Below, piece after piece: positions 1-8,506 of a stretch of DNA of 64,000 bases (position 1 is its first letter; every line of letters begins with the position of its first letter). The notes below the pieces were generated by a model that had not been told where the DNA came from, ran no database searches, and worked only from the letters and a program-made list of their open reading frames with translations. The position numbers and the translations under genes are program-made. Source of the stretch: Thalassotalea mangrovi (GTDB lineage: Bacteria; Pseudomonadota; Gammaproteobacteria; Enterobacterales; Alteromonadaceae); the NCBI RefSeq assembly GCF_005116735.1, contig NZ_SWDB01000010.1, positions 148,304 to 212,303 of the forward strand, in the 5' to 3' direction.

Positions 1-1126
1 CTTTTTTCCAAAGAAATTTATTTACGTAATCGGTGTAACTAGTAATGATTCTTAAAATTTTATCGGAAACATTTGGTGCAAGATAGTCATCCACAACATT
101 AATCAGTCGGTCCTTACCTCTAGGCTGCACTTCGAGAATGTCAAGTGCTTGTAAAATTCTTTCAATTTCCATACCTGTGAACATTACGGCTGCTTCTTCG
201 AACCCTTCAGGTCTTTCATGTGCCTCGCGAATATTGATAGCCGGAAAATTTAATATTGAGGACTCTTCGGTAATAGTACCGCTGTCGCTTAAAACAGCTT
301 TTGCCTCCTGTTGAAGTCGAACATAATCAGAGAAACCTAATGGTTTTAGTAACCTTACTAACTCATGAAATTTCAAATTTAAAGAATCAATCTTTTTCTG
401 AGTTCTTGGATGTGTTGATACAATAATCGGCAATTGATATTTTTCAGCCAATGTATTCAAAACATTCACATATTTTTCAAGGTTTGTAGGTGAGTCTACA
501 TTTTCCTCGCGATGAACGCTTACCACAAAAAATTCCCGAGACTTTAACGACAACTGCTGAAGCACATTAGAGTCATTAATTTTTTCCTCATAATAATTCA
601 GTACCTCGTCCATCGGGCTACCAGTCTTTATTACATATTCAGGGCGAAGACCCTCTCGCAATAAATAGTCTCTTGCTATTGAACTGTAAGGCAAATTAAC
701 ATCAGAAATATGATCAACTATTTTTCTATTAATTTCTTCAGGAACCCGCATATCAAAACAACGGTTACCGGCTTCCATATGAAAGATAGGGATTTTACGA
801 CGTTTCGCTGAGATAGCAGATAACGCGCTATTAGTATCGCCCAAGATTAACAAAGCTTCGGGCTGCTCTAGTTCAAATAACTTGTCAGATTTTTCAATAA
901 CCTGAGCGATAGTTTCTGCTGCATTTTTACCTGCACACTCCAAGAATACATCCGGAGCTCTAATTCCCATATCTTCAAAAAATATCTGGTTTAACTCATA
1001 ATCATAATTCTGGCCTGTATGGACAAGAATGTGCTCACAATGGTTGTCAAGCTTTTCAATGATACGTGATAGCCTAATAATTTCAGGACGAGTGCCTACG
1101 ATCGTTATAACTTTTAATTTATTCAT
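1..1126 (-). CDS. UDP-N-acetylglucosamine 2-epimerase, WbvD/WbjD/FnlC type (3' end outside window)
   Basis: My own translation from the ATG at 1124-1126 stays open to the window edge (375 residues), so only a few C-terminal residues are likely missing. The N-terminus reads MNKLKVITIVGTRPEIIRL, the nucleotide-binding start of non-hydrolysing UDP-HexNAc 2-epimerases. HTGQNYDYEL, a GDTNSALSA segment, HMEAGNRCFD and SDSGTITEESS further on are the family's substrate and catalytic motifs. The neighbours (a dehydratase/epimerase and an RmlD-like reductase) match the three-gene set that makes UDP-L-FucNAc or UDP-L-QuiNAc, where this enzyme does the last C2 epimerisation. It starts 2 bases after the reductase stop, so it is in the same operon. 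It is distinct from the WecB at 16996-18174. Family assignment is firm; the exact sugar is inferred. Confidence 0.88.
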   Translation of the reverse strand, partial: MNKLKVITIVGTRPEIIRLSRIIEKLDNHCEHILVHTGQNYDYELNQIFFEDMGIRAPDVFLECAGKNAAETIAQVIEKSDKLFELEQPEALLILGDTNSALSAISAKRRKIPIFHMEAGNRCFDMRVPEEINRKIVDHISDVNLPYSSIARDYLLREGLRPEYVIKTGSPMDEVLNYYEEKINDSNVLQQLSLKSREFFVVSVHREENVDSPTNLEKYVNVLNTLAEKYQLPIIVSTHPRTQKKIDSLNLKFHELVRLLKPLGFSDYVRLQQEAKAVLSDSGTITEESSILNFPAINIREAHERPEGFEEAAVMFTGMEIERILQALDILEVQPRGKDRLINVVDDYLAPNVSDKILRIITSYTDYVNKFLWKK

Positions 1127-1128
1127 GT

Positions 1129-2001
1129 TTATGACTTATGATATTTCAAAAAATCTTGATGCATTTCTTTTAGTAAGTGATCCCAAGAAGGGGCTTTAAA
1201 ACCAGTTGCGTCTTGAAATCGCTTTGAACTTAGAGAACGATCTATGACAAGTTCATCACTCTCCTCAATTTCAATTTCTTTCTCGTACTCATCACTCACC
1301 TTCTGGAGCAGTGAATATTTATCAATAGGATCAACGCTAAGGTGATACAAACCCGAAAGTTCCGGGAGGTGAAACACACTCTCTGATAATATTTTTGCAA
1401 TGTAGCAAGTAGGGAGACCCGAAAATATGGCTTTTGAAAACCCTTTGACTTTTCCTGATTGAGTTAAGAACCAATCTACTAAGCTCACGTTAGACGACAA
1501 TTCATGACCAATAATTGAAGTGCGTAACGTTAAATGAGGTGCATAATCGACTTCACCAAGTAACTTCGAGCGGCCGTACACATCCTTTGCATCAGGAGTA
1601 GACTCTTCGGTGTATGCTCCTTTATTGCCACTAAACACACAATCCGTTGAAAAATGTATCAACTTGCTTCCTGCTTGATCACACATACTTGCAAGCTGGT
1701 GAGGAAATAAGGAATTAATCGAAATGGCGGCAACTGGTGACTTCGATTCTTTGTACTGTTTTATTAAACCTATGCAGTTTAAAACAAAATTTGGCTTTAA
1801 TTGATTGATTACTGCTTTTAAATTTTCAATATTCGAAATATCAACGCCGTGAATTAACTTTTTTTCTCTGCCTCTAAAATAGCGTTCCTTACCATCGATG
1901 TTACGGACTGTGCCCCACACATCCAACGTATTATTTTCACTTAGATTTGAAAACAGAGAATAGCCAAGCATCCCTGTCGCGCCGATTATAAGTACTTTCA
2001 T
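1129..2001 (-). CDS. RmlD-like NAD(P)-dependent sugar reductase (WbvR-type)
   Basis: A 290-residue short-chain dehydrogenase of the dTDP-4-dehydrorhamnose reductase type. It has the GATGMLG cofactor loop at residues 7-13, FSTDCVFSG at 117-125 and the catalytic YGRSK at 142-146. In the UDP-L-FucNAc pathway the corresponding enzyme (WbjC/Cap5F) is longer and carries a C-terminal cupin. This one has no cupin, which matches the RmlD-like reductase WbvR of the UDP-L-RhaNAc/L-QuiNAc route. It would reduce the 4-keto sugar left by the upstream dehydratase. Its ATG shares one base with the stop of the preceding gene, so translation is probably coupled. The enzyme class is clear; the sugar product is inferred from gene length and neighbours. 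Confidence 0.82.
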   Translation of the reverse strand: MKVLIIGATGMLGYSLFSNLSENNTLDVWGTVRNIDGKERYFRGREKKLIHGVDISNIENLKAVINQLKPNFVLNCIGLIKQYKESKSPVAAISINSLFPHQLASMCDQAGSKLIHFSTDCVFSGNKGAYTEESTPDAKDVYGRSKLLGEVDYAPHLTLRTSIIGHELSSNVSLVDWFLTQSGKVKGFSKAIFSGLPTCYIAKILSESVFHLPELSGLYHLSVDPIDKYSLLQKVSDEYEKEIEIEESDELVIDRSLSSKRFQDATGFKAPSWDHLLKEMHQDFLKYHKS

Positions 2002-3035
2002 TAAACACCTTCTGGTACAACTAAGTTACCCTTGCTGATCTCTTTCATAAAATCGAGTTTAAGAAGCAAATCTTTCATTCCTGAGACATCAAGACGTTTT
2101 GTGTTGTGAGAGTTATAATCTTCAACATTTGACAGGTCTTTTTCACCTTCTTCGAAATATTTGGCGTAATTTAGATCCCGATTATCGGCAGGTATTCTGT
2201 AATACTGCCCCTGGTCATCAGCTATAAACATCTCTTCTCGACTACATAGAGCCTCATACAGCTTTTCACCATGGCGAGTACCGATCACATTAACTGGGTG
2301 ATCTGTTTTTTTCATTAAACCTAAGATCGCTTCGGTGAGCACTTCAATTGTGGCGGCGGGAGCTTTTTGGACAAAAATATCACCATTAGTACCATGTTTA
2401 AAAGCGTGTAAAACCAAATCGACAGCATCATCTAACGTCATCATGAAGCGGGTCATTTTAGGGTCAGTAAGAGTAATAGACTGACCGTCTATCACTTGTC
2501 TTACAAATAATGGAATCACAGAACCTCTTGACGCCATCACATTACCGTAACGCGTCGTACATATTGTCATTCCTTTTGGAACATTCCGCGATTTGGCAAC
2601 GATTACCTTTTCCATCATTGCTTTCGATGTACCCATCGCATTGATTGGGTATACAGCCTTATCGGTACTTAAGCAAACCACGTTAGATACGCCGTGAGCG
2701 ATTGCTGCTTCAAGTACATTCTCAGTACCTATTACATTCGTTTTTACCGCTTCCAGTGGATAGAACTCACAAGATGGAACTTGCTTTAATGCTGCTGCAT
2801 GAAATACGTAATCTACGCCACGCATCACATTTGAGATACTCTGATAGTCACGCACATCACCGATATAAAATTTCAACTTATCAGAATTGAAGTGCTTTCT
2901 CATATCATCTTGCTTTTTTTCATCTCTGGAAAGAATTCGAATCTCTGATACATCAGACTTTAAAAATCTACGCAAAACAGCATTACCAAACGAGCCAGTA
3001 CCGCCCGTAATAAGAAGGGTTTTATTCTTAAACAT
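2001..3035 (-). CDS. UDP-GlcNAc 4,6-dehydratase/5-epimerase, CapE/WbjB/WbvB type
   Basis: A 344-residue extended SDR of the FlaA1/CapE family. The GGTGSFG nucleotide loop lies at residues 11-17. The usual Tyr-xxx-Lys catalytic pair appears as MGTSK (Met134, Lys138), the Tyr-to-Met change typical of this family. LSTDKAVYPINAMG precedes it, and HGEKLYEALCSREE near residue 255 is another family block. It removes water from UDP-GlcNAc and inverts C5, giving the 4-keto-6-deoxy-L-sugar that the next two genes reduce and epimerise. It sits in the cytoplasm as part of nucleotide-sugar supply for the polysaccharide. Its start lies 21 bases from the upstream glycosyltransferase stop. Confidence 0.9.
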   Translation of the reverse strand: MFKNKTLLITGGTGSFGNAVLRRFLKSDVSEIRILSRDEKKQDDMRKHFNSDKLKFYIGDVRDYQSISNVMRGVDYVFHAAALKQVPSCEFYPLEAVKTNVIGTENVLEAAIAHGVSNVVCLSTDKAVYPINAMGTSKAMMEKVIVAKSRNVPKGMTICTTRYGNVMASRGSVIPLFVRQVIDGQSITLTDPKMTRFMMTLDDAVDLVLHAFKHGTNGDIFVQKAPAATIEVLTEAILGLMKKTDHPVNVIGTRHGEKLYEALCSREEMFIADDQGQYYRIPADNRDLNYAKYFEEGEKDLSNVEDYNSHNTKRLDVSGMKDLLLKLDFMKEISKGNLVVPEGV

Positions 3036-3056
3036 AATTAGTCTCTTCAGAAATTT

Positions 3057-4178
3057 TTAAACTTTACGTGATAGAAAATTGATAGTATTTTCAGTGGTTT
3101 TTTGCCAATCAAAGTGCAGAGCTCTAGCCTTAGCTCGCTTGCCATACAAATCTAGATTACCCTCTTGATTTAACAGGTTAATAGCTTTGGTTAAAGAGCC
3201 CTTCGTATACGGATTAAAATAGAGTACAGCATCTTGTCCAAACTCAGGCATGGGCATTATATCGGAACAAATAACGGGTTTTCCCGCTGCCAACTTTTCT
3301 AATAATATATTTGGGCAGCATTCACAGGAAGAACCAAATACTAAGGCTTTAGCATTATGATACAGAGCTGGTAATTCTTCATACCGTTTAGCACCAATAT
3401 AGTGGATATGATCGCAACCACTTTCTCGAATGAGTTGGTTAACTTCCTCACCATATTCATTGTATTTAGGTCCTACTAATACCAAAGGAGAATCAAATCC
3501 ACTCTTTGACATCCTTATCCACTCTTCTACCACCTCTTTTTGAGCTTTGTACACATCTAAAATTGAAACATATAAATAGTACTCATTTGGGAACAGAGGT
3601 GGTTCAACTCTGTATTGCGGAGTTGTCAAAAAATTTTGGTTAAGGCCGTGATAGATGATTGTGGACTTAACATCAATGTTTGGTAAGTGTTTTTTAACTA
3701 TGTTTCTTGAATGTTCAGAAATAAACACCACCCCATCGGAAAGGCGGTATGATATTAAAAATACGTGTTTTAGTAGCCACAACTTAAATCTGATATATGA
3801 AAATAGTGGAAATCGTCTACGCTCAGCGTCATCGAAAGGAAGCATATTACGTAATGCAGTGTAGCTTTTACAACCTTTTGGCGTTATCGTCATCATAATA
3901 CCACCAGGAGCGTAGTAGGCTTTAATACTATTTTTTCTTAGCCAAAACGGTAATATAAAAATTTCCCAGAAAGTGCGATAAATCACGTTGATTGACGCAA
4001 GCTTAGGCTCAATAATTTTTATGTTTTGTTTAACGTAGGGCTCAAATTGTTTCCTATTTTGAGCATTGACAATTAAGTAAATTACACCGTTGTTGGAAGG
4101 TATTTCGTTAAGGATATTTTTAATGTACGTCTGACCGCCACCTCGTAATGCGCTCAGAGCATTAAAAGCTATATTCAT
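3057..4178 (-). CDS. Glycosyltransferase, GT4 family
   Basis: A 373-residue GT-B fold glycosyltransferase. The N-terminal half opens with MNIAFNALSALRGGGQTYI, a donor/acceptor loop typical of GT4 enzymes. The C-terminal half has the family signature GSSCECCPNILLEKLAAG followed by KPVICSD, where the E-x7-E type acidic pair contacts the nucleotide sugar. No membrane segments or signal peptide are seen, so it should act at the inner face of the inner membrane on the lipid-linked repeat unit. ATGA overlap (4 bases) with the upstream CapK-like gene suggests coupled translation. Donor and linkage cannot be read from sequence alone. Confidence 0.87.
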   Translation of the reverse strand: MNIAFNALSALRGGGQTYIKNILNEIPSNNGVIYLIVNAQNRKQFEPYVKQNIKIIEPKLASINVIYRTFWEIFILPFWLRKNSIKAYYAPGGIMMTITPKGCKSYTALRNMLPFDDAERRRFPLFSYIRFKLWLLKHVFLISYRLSDGVVFISEHSRNIVKKHLPNIDVKSTIIYHGLNQNFLTTPQYRVEPPLFPNEYYLYVSILDVYKAQKEVVEEWIRMSKSGFDSPLVLVGPKYNEYGEEVNQLIRESGCDHIHYIGAKRYEELPALYHNAKALVFGSSCECCPNILLEKLAAGKPVICSDIMPMPEFGQDAVLYFNPYTKGSLTKAINLLNQEGNLDLYGKRAKARALHFDWQKTTENTINFLSRKV

Positions 4179-5566
4179 TTAATGTCCGATATTATGTATC
4201 TTGTTTTACCATTATCGTGTTTAATGTTATCAACAAAGCAAAGGCTAATTGAAATTTCATTAGCTACTAGCTCCTCCAACTCCTTAATTTTTTTATCACA
4301 ATTAGCTCGTGCATTTGGAGCGTCGCCAAGTACACACTTTAAAGTTATTGAATAGTCTTCGCGCTGGTGGATTTGAAACTCATGAACAGTGTCAGGCTCA
4401 TTATCAAAAATGGTTGTCAAGAAATCTCCAGCAATGATATTCCCATTCGGCAGTTTAATAACATCGGTAACCCTTCCCTTCACTTTATCAATCAACGGAA
4501 AAGGTAACCCGCATGAACACTCTCTTTCTAGATATCGTCCCCGATCACCATTTTGGTATCTAATTAAAGGAAATGCGTAATTACCGAGGTCTGTGATTGT
4601 TACCACTCCAAACTGCCCTTTCTTTACACTTTTTTTATCATGATCGACCATTTCAATATATCGTTCATCAGAAAAAACGTGTAGGCCATTTCTCTCTAAA
4701 CACTCCGCTGCCAACCAATAAACCTCACTGCAACCGTATTGATCATACACAGGGGCTTTGAACACTTCGTCCATTAGACGTCGTTGTGTTTCAGACAGTG
4801 GTGCAGATGTCACCCAAACTGCGCTAAAAAAGTCAAATGTAATACCTTTAAATCTACAATATTTAGCAAATTCATATACACCTCCGACATACCCTTGTAA
4901 CACTTTAGGCCTTTGCGTTTGAATCTTGTTTAGAAAAACATCCATAGTTGTGCTGGTCATCATTGAAGCATCTAAAAAGATCCGTTTTGTTGGATACCAA
5001 AGTAACGCATTAAGTGTTGCTCTCCATCCAGTTTTTACCTTTCGGTAAATAAATGCAATGTTATCTGAAGGTTCGCACCCCCACCAATTCAGTACTCGCC
5101 AACCCAATACATCTGAAAAATAAAGCTTATCGTGGTACAACTTTAATGGTTCCCCTGTGCTACCTCCAGTGGAAACTACTCTTAAACGATTCTTTGAGAT
5201 ATTTACAGGCATTAATTGTTTGATATTAGCCTTGATATCCTGTTTTGTTAGAACAGGAAGATTCTCCCAATCATCAAAATTTTTGATATCCTCTACATCA
5301 ATGTCCTTAAAAACCGCACTATAGTATGGAATATTAGCTTTCGCATAAGCGAACAGTTTCTTTAACTGCACTAAAGTTATATTTCTGAGGTCTTCTGAAT
5401 CTAATTTAGAATTCTTTAGTAGTTCGTCGTAATGCTCTAGGGCCCTACCACGTATTAACTTATTCTTAAATTGGAATATTTTTTGTTTTACACTTCTAGT
5501 CATTTTTTTATTCTGGTTGAGGAAGCTTAACATCGTTTTATTATGTCTCACTTTTAACGCTATCAT
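4175..5566 (-). CDS. CapK-like adenylate-forming ligase (phenylacetate-CoA ligase superfamily)
   Basis: A 463-residue member of the adenylate-forming CapK/phenylacetate-CoA ligase group often seen in capsule clusters. The phosphate-binding motif VVSTGGSTGEPLKLYH lies around residue 130, and QYGCSEVYWLAAEC around residue 270 is the adenosine-binding block. YQNGDRGRYLERECSCG is the region that precedes the C-terminal lid. CapK proteins are thought to activate an acid for attachment to the polysaccharide, but substrates are mostly unproven. Three in-frame Met codons (5566, 5533, 5503) compete and none has a convincing ribosome site, so the N-terminus is uncertain by about 20 residues. It overlaps the next glycosyltransferase by 4 bases. 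Confidence 0.78.
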   Translation of the reverse strand: MIALKVRHNKTMLSFLNQNKKMTRSVKQKIFQFKNKLIRGRALEHYDELLKNSKLDSEDLRNITLVQLKKLFAYAKANIPYYSAVFKDIDVEDIKNFDDWENLPVLTKQDIKANIKQLMPVNISKNRLRVVSTGGSTGEPLKLYHDKLYFSDVLGWRVLNWWGCEPSDNIAFIYRKVKTGWRATLNALLWYPTKRIFLDASMMTSTTMDVFLNKIQTQRPKVLQGYVGGVYEFAKYCRFKGITFDFFSAVWVTSAPLSETQRRLMDEVFKAPVYDQYGCSEVYWLAAECLERNGLHVFSDERYIEMVDHDKKSVKKGQFGVVTITDLGNYAFPLIRYQNGDRGRYLERECSCGLPFPLIDKVKGRVTDVIKLPNGNIIAGDFLTTIFDNEPDTVHEFQIHQREDYSITLKCVLGDAPNARANCDKKIKELEELVANEISISLCFVDNIKHDNGKTRYIISDIK

Positions 5567-5621
5567 AGCGATGAGAAGGCGCTATAAATATAAAGAATCG
5601 AAGGCATTTCCCTTGAATCTA

Positions 5622-6086
5622 TCAGCTACTTTTACGATTTATATCCTTTATCACTTTCGCAGGATTACCCGCTACAATAACGTTATTACCAACATTCTTA
5701 GTCACGATGCTTCCTGCTGCAATGACCGAACCGCTGCCAATTACTACTCCAGGTAAAATTATCGCATTAGCTCCGATCCAAGTATTGTCGCCTATTGTTA
5801 CGTTTGTCGTATTATGACCACCTTTTAATTGAATAAAATCTAGATTACCAGTCAGAATCATCGAACCGTATGAAACGACCACATTATTGCCTAATCTTAT
5901 TACAGAATTACCACAAGACTGAATTATGGCTCTTGTATTGACTGTAACGTTATTTCCAAAAAAAACATTATGGGCATTGTAAATATCCACATCAGTATCT
6001 ACAACGCAATTTTCTCCACAACCACCTAATACATGCTTCCAATAGAATGAATTAATTCTTCTTTTAGCGGCAACAAAAAGTTTCAT
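5622..6086 (-). CDS. Hexapeptide-repeat (left-handed beta-helix) acyltransferase
   Basis: A 154-residue acyltransferase of the hexapeptide-repeat superfamily. Repeats of the [LIV]-G-x4 kind run through residues 40-145, for example VTIGDNTWIGANAIILPGV and VIGSGSVIAAGSIV, ending in VAGNPAKVIKDI, the classic end of the trimeric CysE/LacA/WcaF-like enzymes. It would transfer an acetyl or other acyl group from acyl-CoA to a sugar hydroxyl or amino group of the repeat unit. The start is supported by AAAGGA 6 bases before the ATG. Together with the CapK-like ligase it suggests non-sugar decoration of the polysaccharide. The acceptor is unknown. Confidence 0.85.
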   Translation of the reverse strand: MKLFVAAKRRINSFYWKHVLGGCGENCVVDTDVDIYNAHNVFFGNNVTVNTRAIIQSCGNSVIRLGNNVVVSYGSMILTGNLDFIQLKGGHNTTNVTIGDNTWIGANAIILPGVVIGSGSVIAAGSIVTKNVGNNVIVAGNPAKVIKDINRKSS

Positions 6087-6113
6087 GACAATCCTTTCTT
6101 ATCAATTAAATAA

Positions 6114-7316
6114 TTAAAGTTTGGTGACGCTATTTTGAGAGAGTCCACCCAATATTTTAAGCAAAGCACTCCCCCAAGTATTAGACCAATTATATTCTTG
6201 ACGAACCGATGCTCTAGCATTCTTCGAAAGCTGCGCTCGCAAAGTTTTATCCGATGCTAATAACACCAGCTTTGCAACCAGATCATTACAATCAAACGGT
6301 TTAAATAGCAAAGCATCCTCCTTATCTTTGACTACCTCACGGTTACAACTGTAATCAGGTAAAACAACAGGTTTTTCCATCGCCATATATTCAAATATTT
6401 TAATGGGGCAAATGATATCAGTTGAGCCAGGAAGTACCGTTATATCCATATCTTGAATGAGTAGTGGAACCTCTTCTTTTGGCACTCCATCTAAAAAATA
6501 GACTGTTCGATTAATTATTTTATACTTTTCTGCTAGCTCTATGCATTCACGATAATACTTACCATTGCCAATTAACACATACTTGAGACGGTTTTGATTT
6601 TTTGTCTCATTTGCCGCCTCTATCAATAATTGAGGGTTGTGATAAAACGCATAGCTCCCCAAATATCCAATGATAATGTCGTCATTGTTTAACTGTAATT
6701 GATCACGGATCTTAGATTTCCTTTGATTAGATAACACAAACTCGCTGACATCAACCGCGTTATGTGCAACGACAATCTTATTTGGATCGATGCCTCGACT
6801 TGTCAATCGAGATTTCAAGACATGCGATTCGACCACAATATAGTCTGAGAGCTTTTCTTTTAGCCATTCAGTCATTAAAGCTAGCGGCTTGAATAAGGAA
6901 AATCTATAATTAACTAAATTGTCTTTCCATTCAAGAACGTACGGTATGTTACGCGCCTTAGAATAAAATAGACTACTAATATGAAGCCTAGAAGAACGCT
7001 CCCAAATTAACTGAGAATTAACTGCTCTAGTTCGTATATGAAAAAATAATTTAAAATCATGAATAATATCTTTGAGCTCAGAAACAGATATTACAACAGC
7101 GGATAACCACGCTTTGTTTCTATAACTCTTATCGAAGTGTGTTTGAGCACCATAATCTGCAGATTGAAAGCTTTTATTATTGAAGATATCTGCGCCACAG
7201 ATAACATCTACATCAACTTTTTCTTTTCTCCAACAGTTGATTACTTCTGATATTTTGCGCCCTAGAGAGTGACCGTGGAAACTCCTCCCGCTGACTATGT
7301 ACAATATTTTATTCAT
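6114..7316 (-). CDS. Glycosyltransferase, GT4 family
   Basis: A 400-residue GT-B glycosyltransferase. VSGRSFHGHSLGRKI at the N-terminus is the acceptor loop. ERSSRLHISSLFYSKA and PYVLEWKDNLV lie mid-protein. The C-terminal donor domain carries IIGYLGSYAFYHNPQLLIEA and ICPIKIFEYMAMEKPVV, the GT4 nucleotide-sugar site. Its start lies inside the end of the preceding glycosyltransferase gene (8-base overlap), a sign of coupled translation. It is one of four GT4 enzymes in the cluster, which fits a repeat unit of roughly four or five sugars. Specificity is not predictable. Confidence 0.87.
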   Translation of the reverse strand: MNKILYIVSGRSFHGHSLGRKISEVINCWRKEKVDVDVICGADIFNNKSFQSADYGAQTHFDKSYRNKAWLSAVVISVSELKDIIHDFKLFFHIRTRAVNSQLIWERSSRLHISSLFYSKARNIPYVLEWKDNLVNYRFSLFKPLALMTEWLKEKLSDYIVVESHVLKSRLTSRGIDPNKIVVAHNAVDVSEFVLSNQRKSKIRDQLQLNNDDIIIGYLGSYAFYHNPQLLIEAANETKNQNRLKYVLIGNGKYYRECIELAEKYKIINRTVYFLDGVPKEEVPLLIQDMDITVLPGSTDIICPIKIFEYMAMEKPVVLPDYSCNREVVKDKEDALLFKPFDCNDLVAKLVLLASDKTLRAQLSKNARASVRQEYNWSNTWGSALLKILGGLSQNSVTKL

Positions 7317-8505
7317 CTGATTTTAATAACTTTTCAACTAATTCGAGCATATTGCTCTTATATTTGGATGCGCCATAATGTTCAAGAACAAAACTTCTGC
7401 CATATTCTCCAAAGTTTTGTCTCATCGTGCTAGAGCGTAGTAATTTAATTGTTGCATCCGCAAGTTCATTAACAGCATGAGGTGGAACTAAATAACCCGA
7501 TTGCCCATGCTGTAACCATTCAGGGATCCCACCAACATTTGTTGCAACACAAGGGGTTTTACATGCGAGCGCTTCCACTCCAACCAAACCAAATTGTTCT
7601 TGCCAAATGCTCGGCATAAGAAAAACATTGGCCTCAATATATAATTCTTTTACGGTATGACGATCAACGAATCCTAAAAATTCAACATTATCTTGAAGGT
7701 CATACTCTATTACGAAATTTTTACACCAATCAAGAAGGATACCTTTTCCCGCAACTTTCAATAGAAAGTTAGGAAACACTTTTTTTATCTCAAGAAGGCT
7801 TTTAAATAATACCTTGATACCTTTTACTTCTGATATAGCACCAACATATAGTAAAATTGGCCGTGAACTTAATGGTTTTATTACAGGTTTTTCGAATGCA
7901 GAATCTATCCCTAGTGGTTTATAGGTAAGGTTTTCAAGTCCTAAACGATGAGCAACACTATAAATATTTCTTGATGGACAATGAAAAATACTGGTGTTAG
8001 ATTTTAAATTATTCCAGAGCTTATTGGTTAAGTATGTATACAAAGAAGCATTAACTAAGCTTGTGCAACCTCGTCGAAAACATTTGAGCCCTATGCCTTG
8101 TTCACAAGGAGCACCATTCATTAACCCCCCCCAAGAAGTCGCACAAAAAAAGTTAGGTCCATGTAATGTTGTAATTACCCTGTATTTACTGATACTTTCA
8201 TAAACATCAATTGGATACTTAGATATCAGATGGCAATGAATTACATCTGGCTTAATAAACTCTAACTTTTTTCTAATAAACTCAGAAATATTATTGGATC
8301 CCAAAAACTTTCTTACTTTATTCACTATGCGAGACCTATGCTCAACGTAGCTTATTACTCGCTGGTGTTCGTTAGCTTCTTTATCGAAGGCTAATACATA
8401 TACCTCATAACCAGCTTCCTCCAATGCTTGCTTCTCTAAATAAAGCGCAGCATCACCACCGCCACTAAAGCCGGAGTGGTCATTTATTAGTAAGATTTTT
8501 GCCAT
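7309..8505 (-). CDS. Glycosyltransferase, GT4 family
   Basis: A 398-residue GT4 enzyme. DHSGFSGGGDAALYLE at residues 9-24 is the glycine-rich acceptor loop. VIHCHLISKYPIDVYE and TTLHGPNFFCATSW follow. The donor domain has LYVGAISEVKGIKVLFKSL, SIWQEQFGLVGVEALAC and TPCVATNVGGIPEW, a textbook GT4 signature. A cysteine-rich stretch (CEQGIGLKCFRRGC, about residues 135-150) resembles the insert seen in some polysaccharide GT4 proteins and might bind a metal. It starts 1 base after the wzy-like gene stop, so it is in the same transcript. Confidence 0.88.
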   Translation of the reverse strand: MAKILLINDHSGFSGGGDAALYLEKQALEEAGYEVYVLAFDKEANEHQRVISYVEHRSRIVNKVRKFLGSNNISEFIRKKLEFIKPDVIHCHLISKYPIDVYESISKYRVITTLHGPNFFCATSWGGLMNGAPCEQGIGLKCFRRGCTSLVNASLYTYLTNKLWNNLKSNTSIFHCPSRNIYSVAHRLGLENLTYKPLGIDSAFEKPVIKPLSSRPILLYVGAISEVKGIKVLFKSLLEIKKVFPNFLLKVAGKGILLDWCKNFVIEYDLQDNVEFLGFVDRHTVKELYIEANVFLMPSIWQEQFGLVGVEALACKTPCVATNVGGIPEWLQHGQSGYLVPPHAVNELADATIKLLRSSTMRQNFGEYGRSFVLEHYGASKYKSNMLELVEKLLKSDE

Positions 8506-8506
8506 A

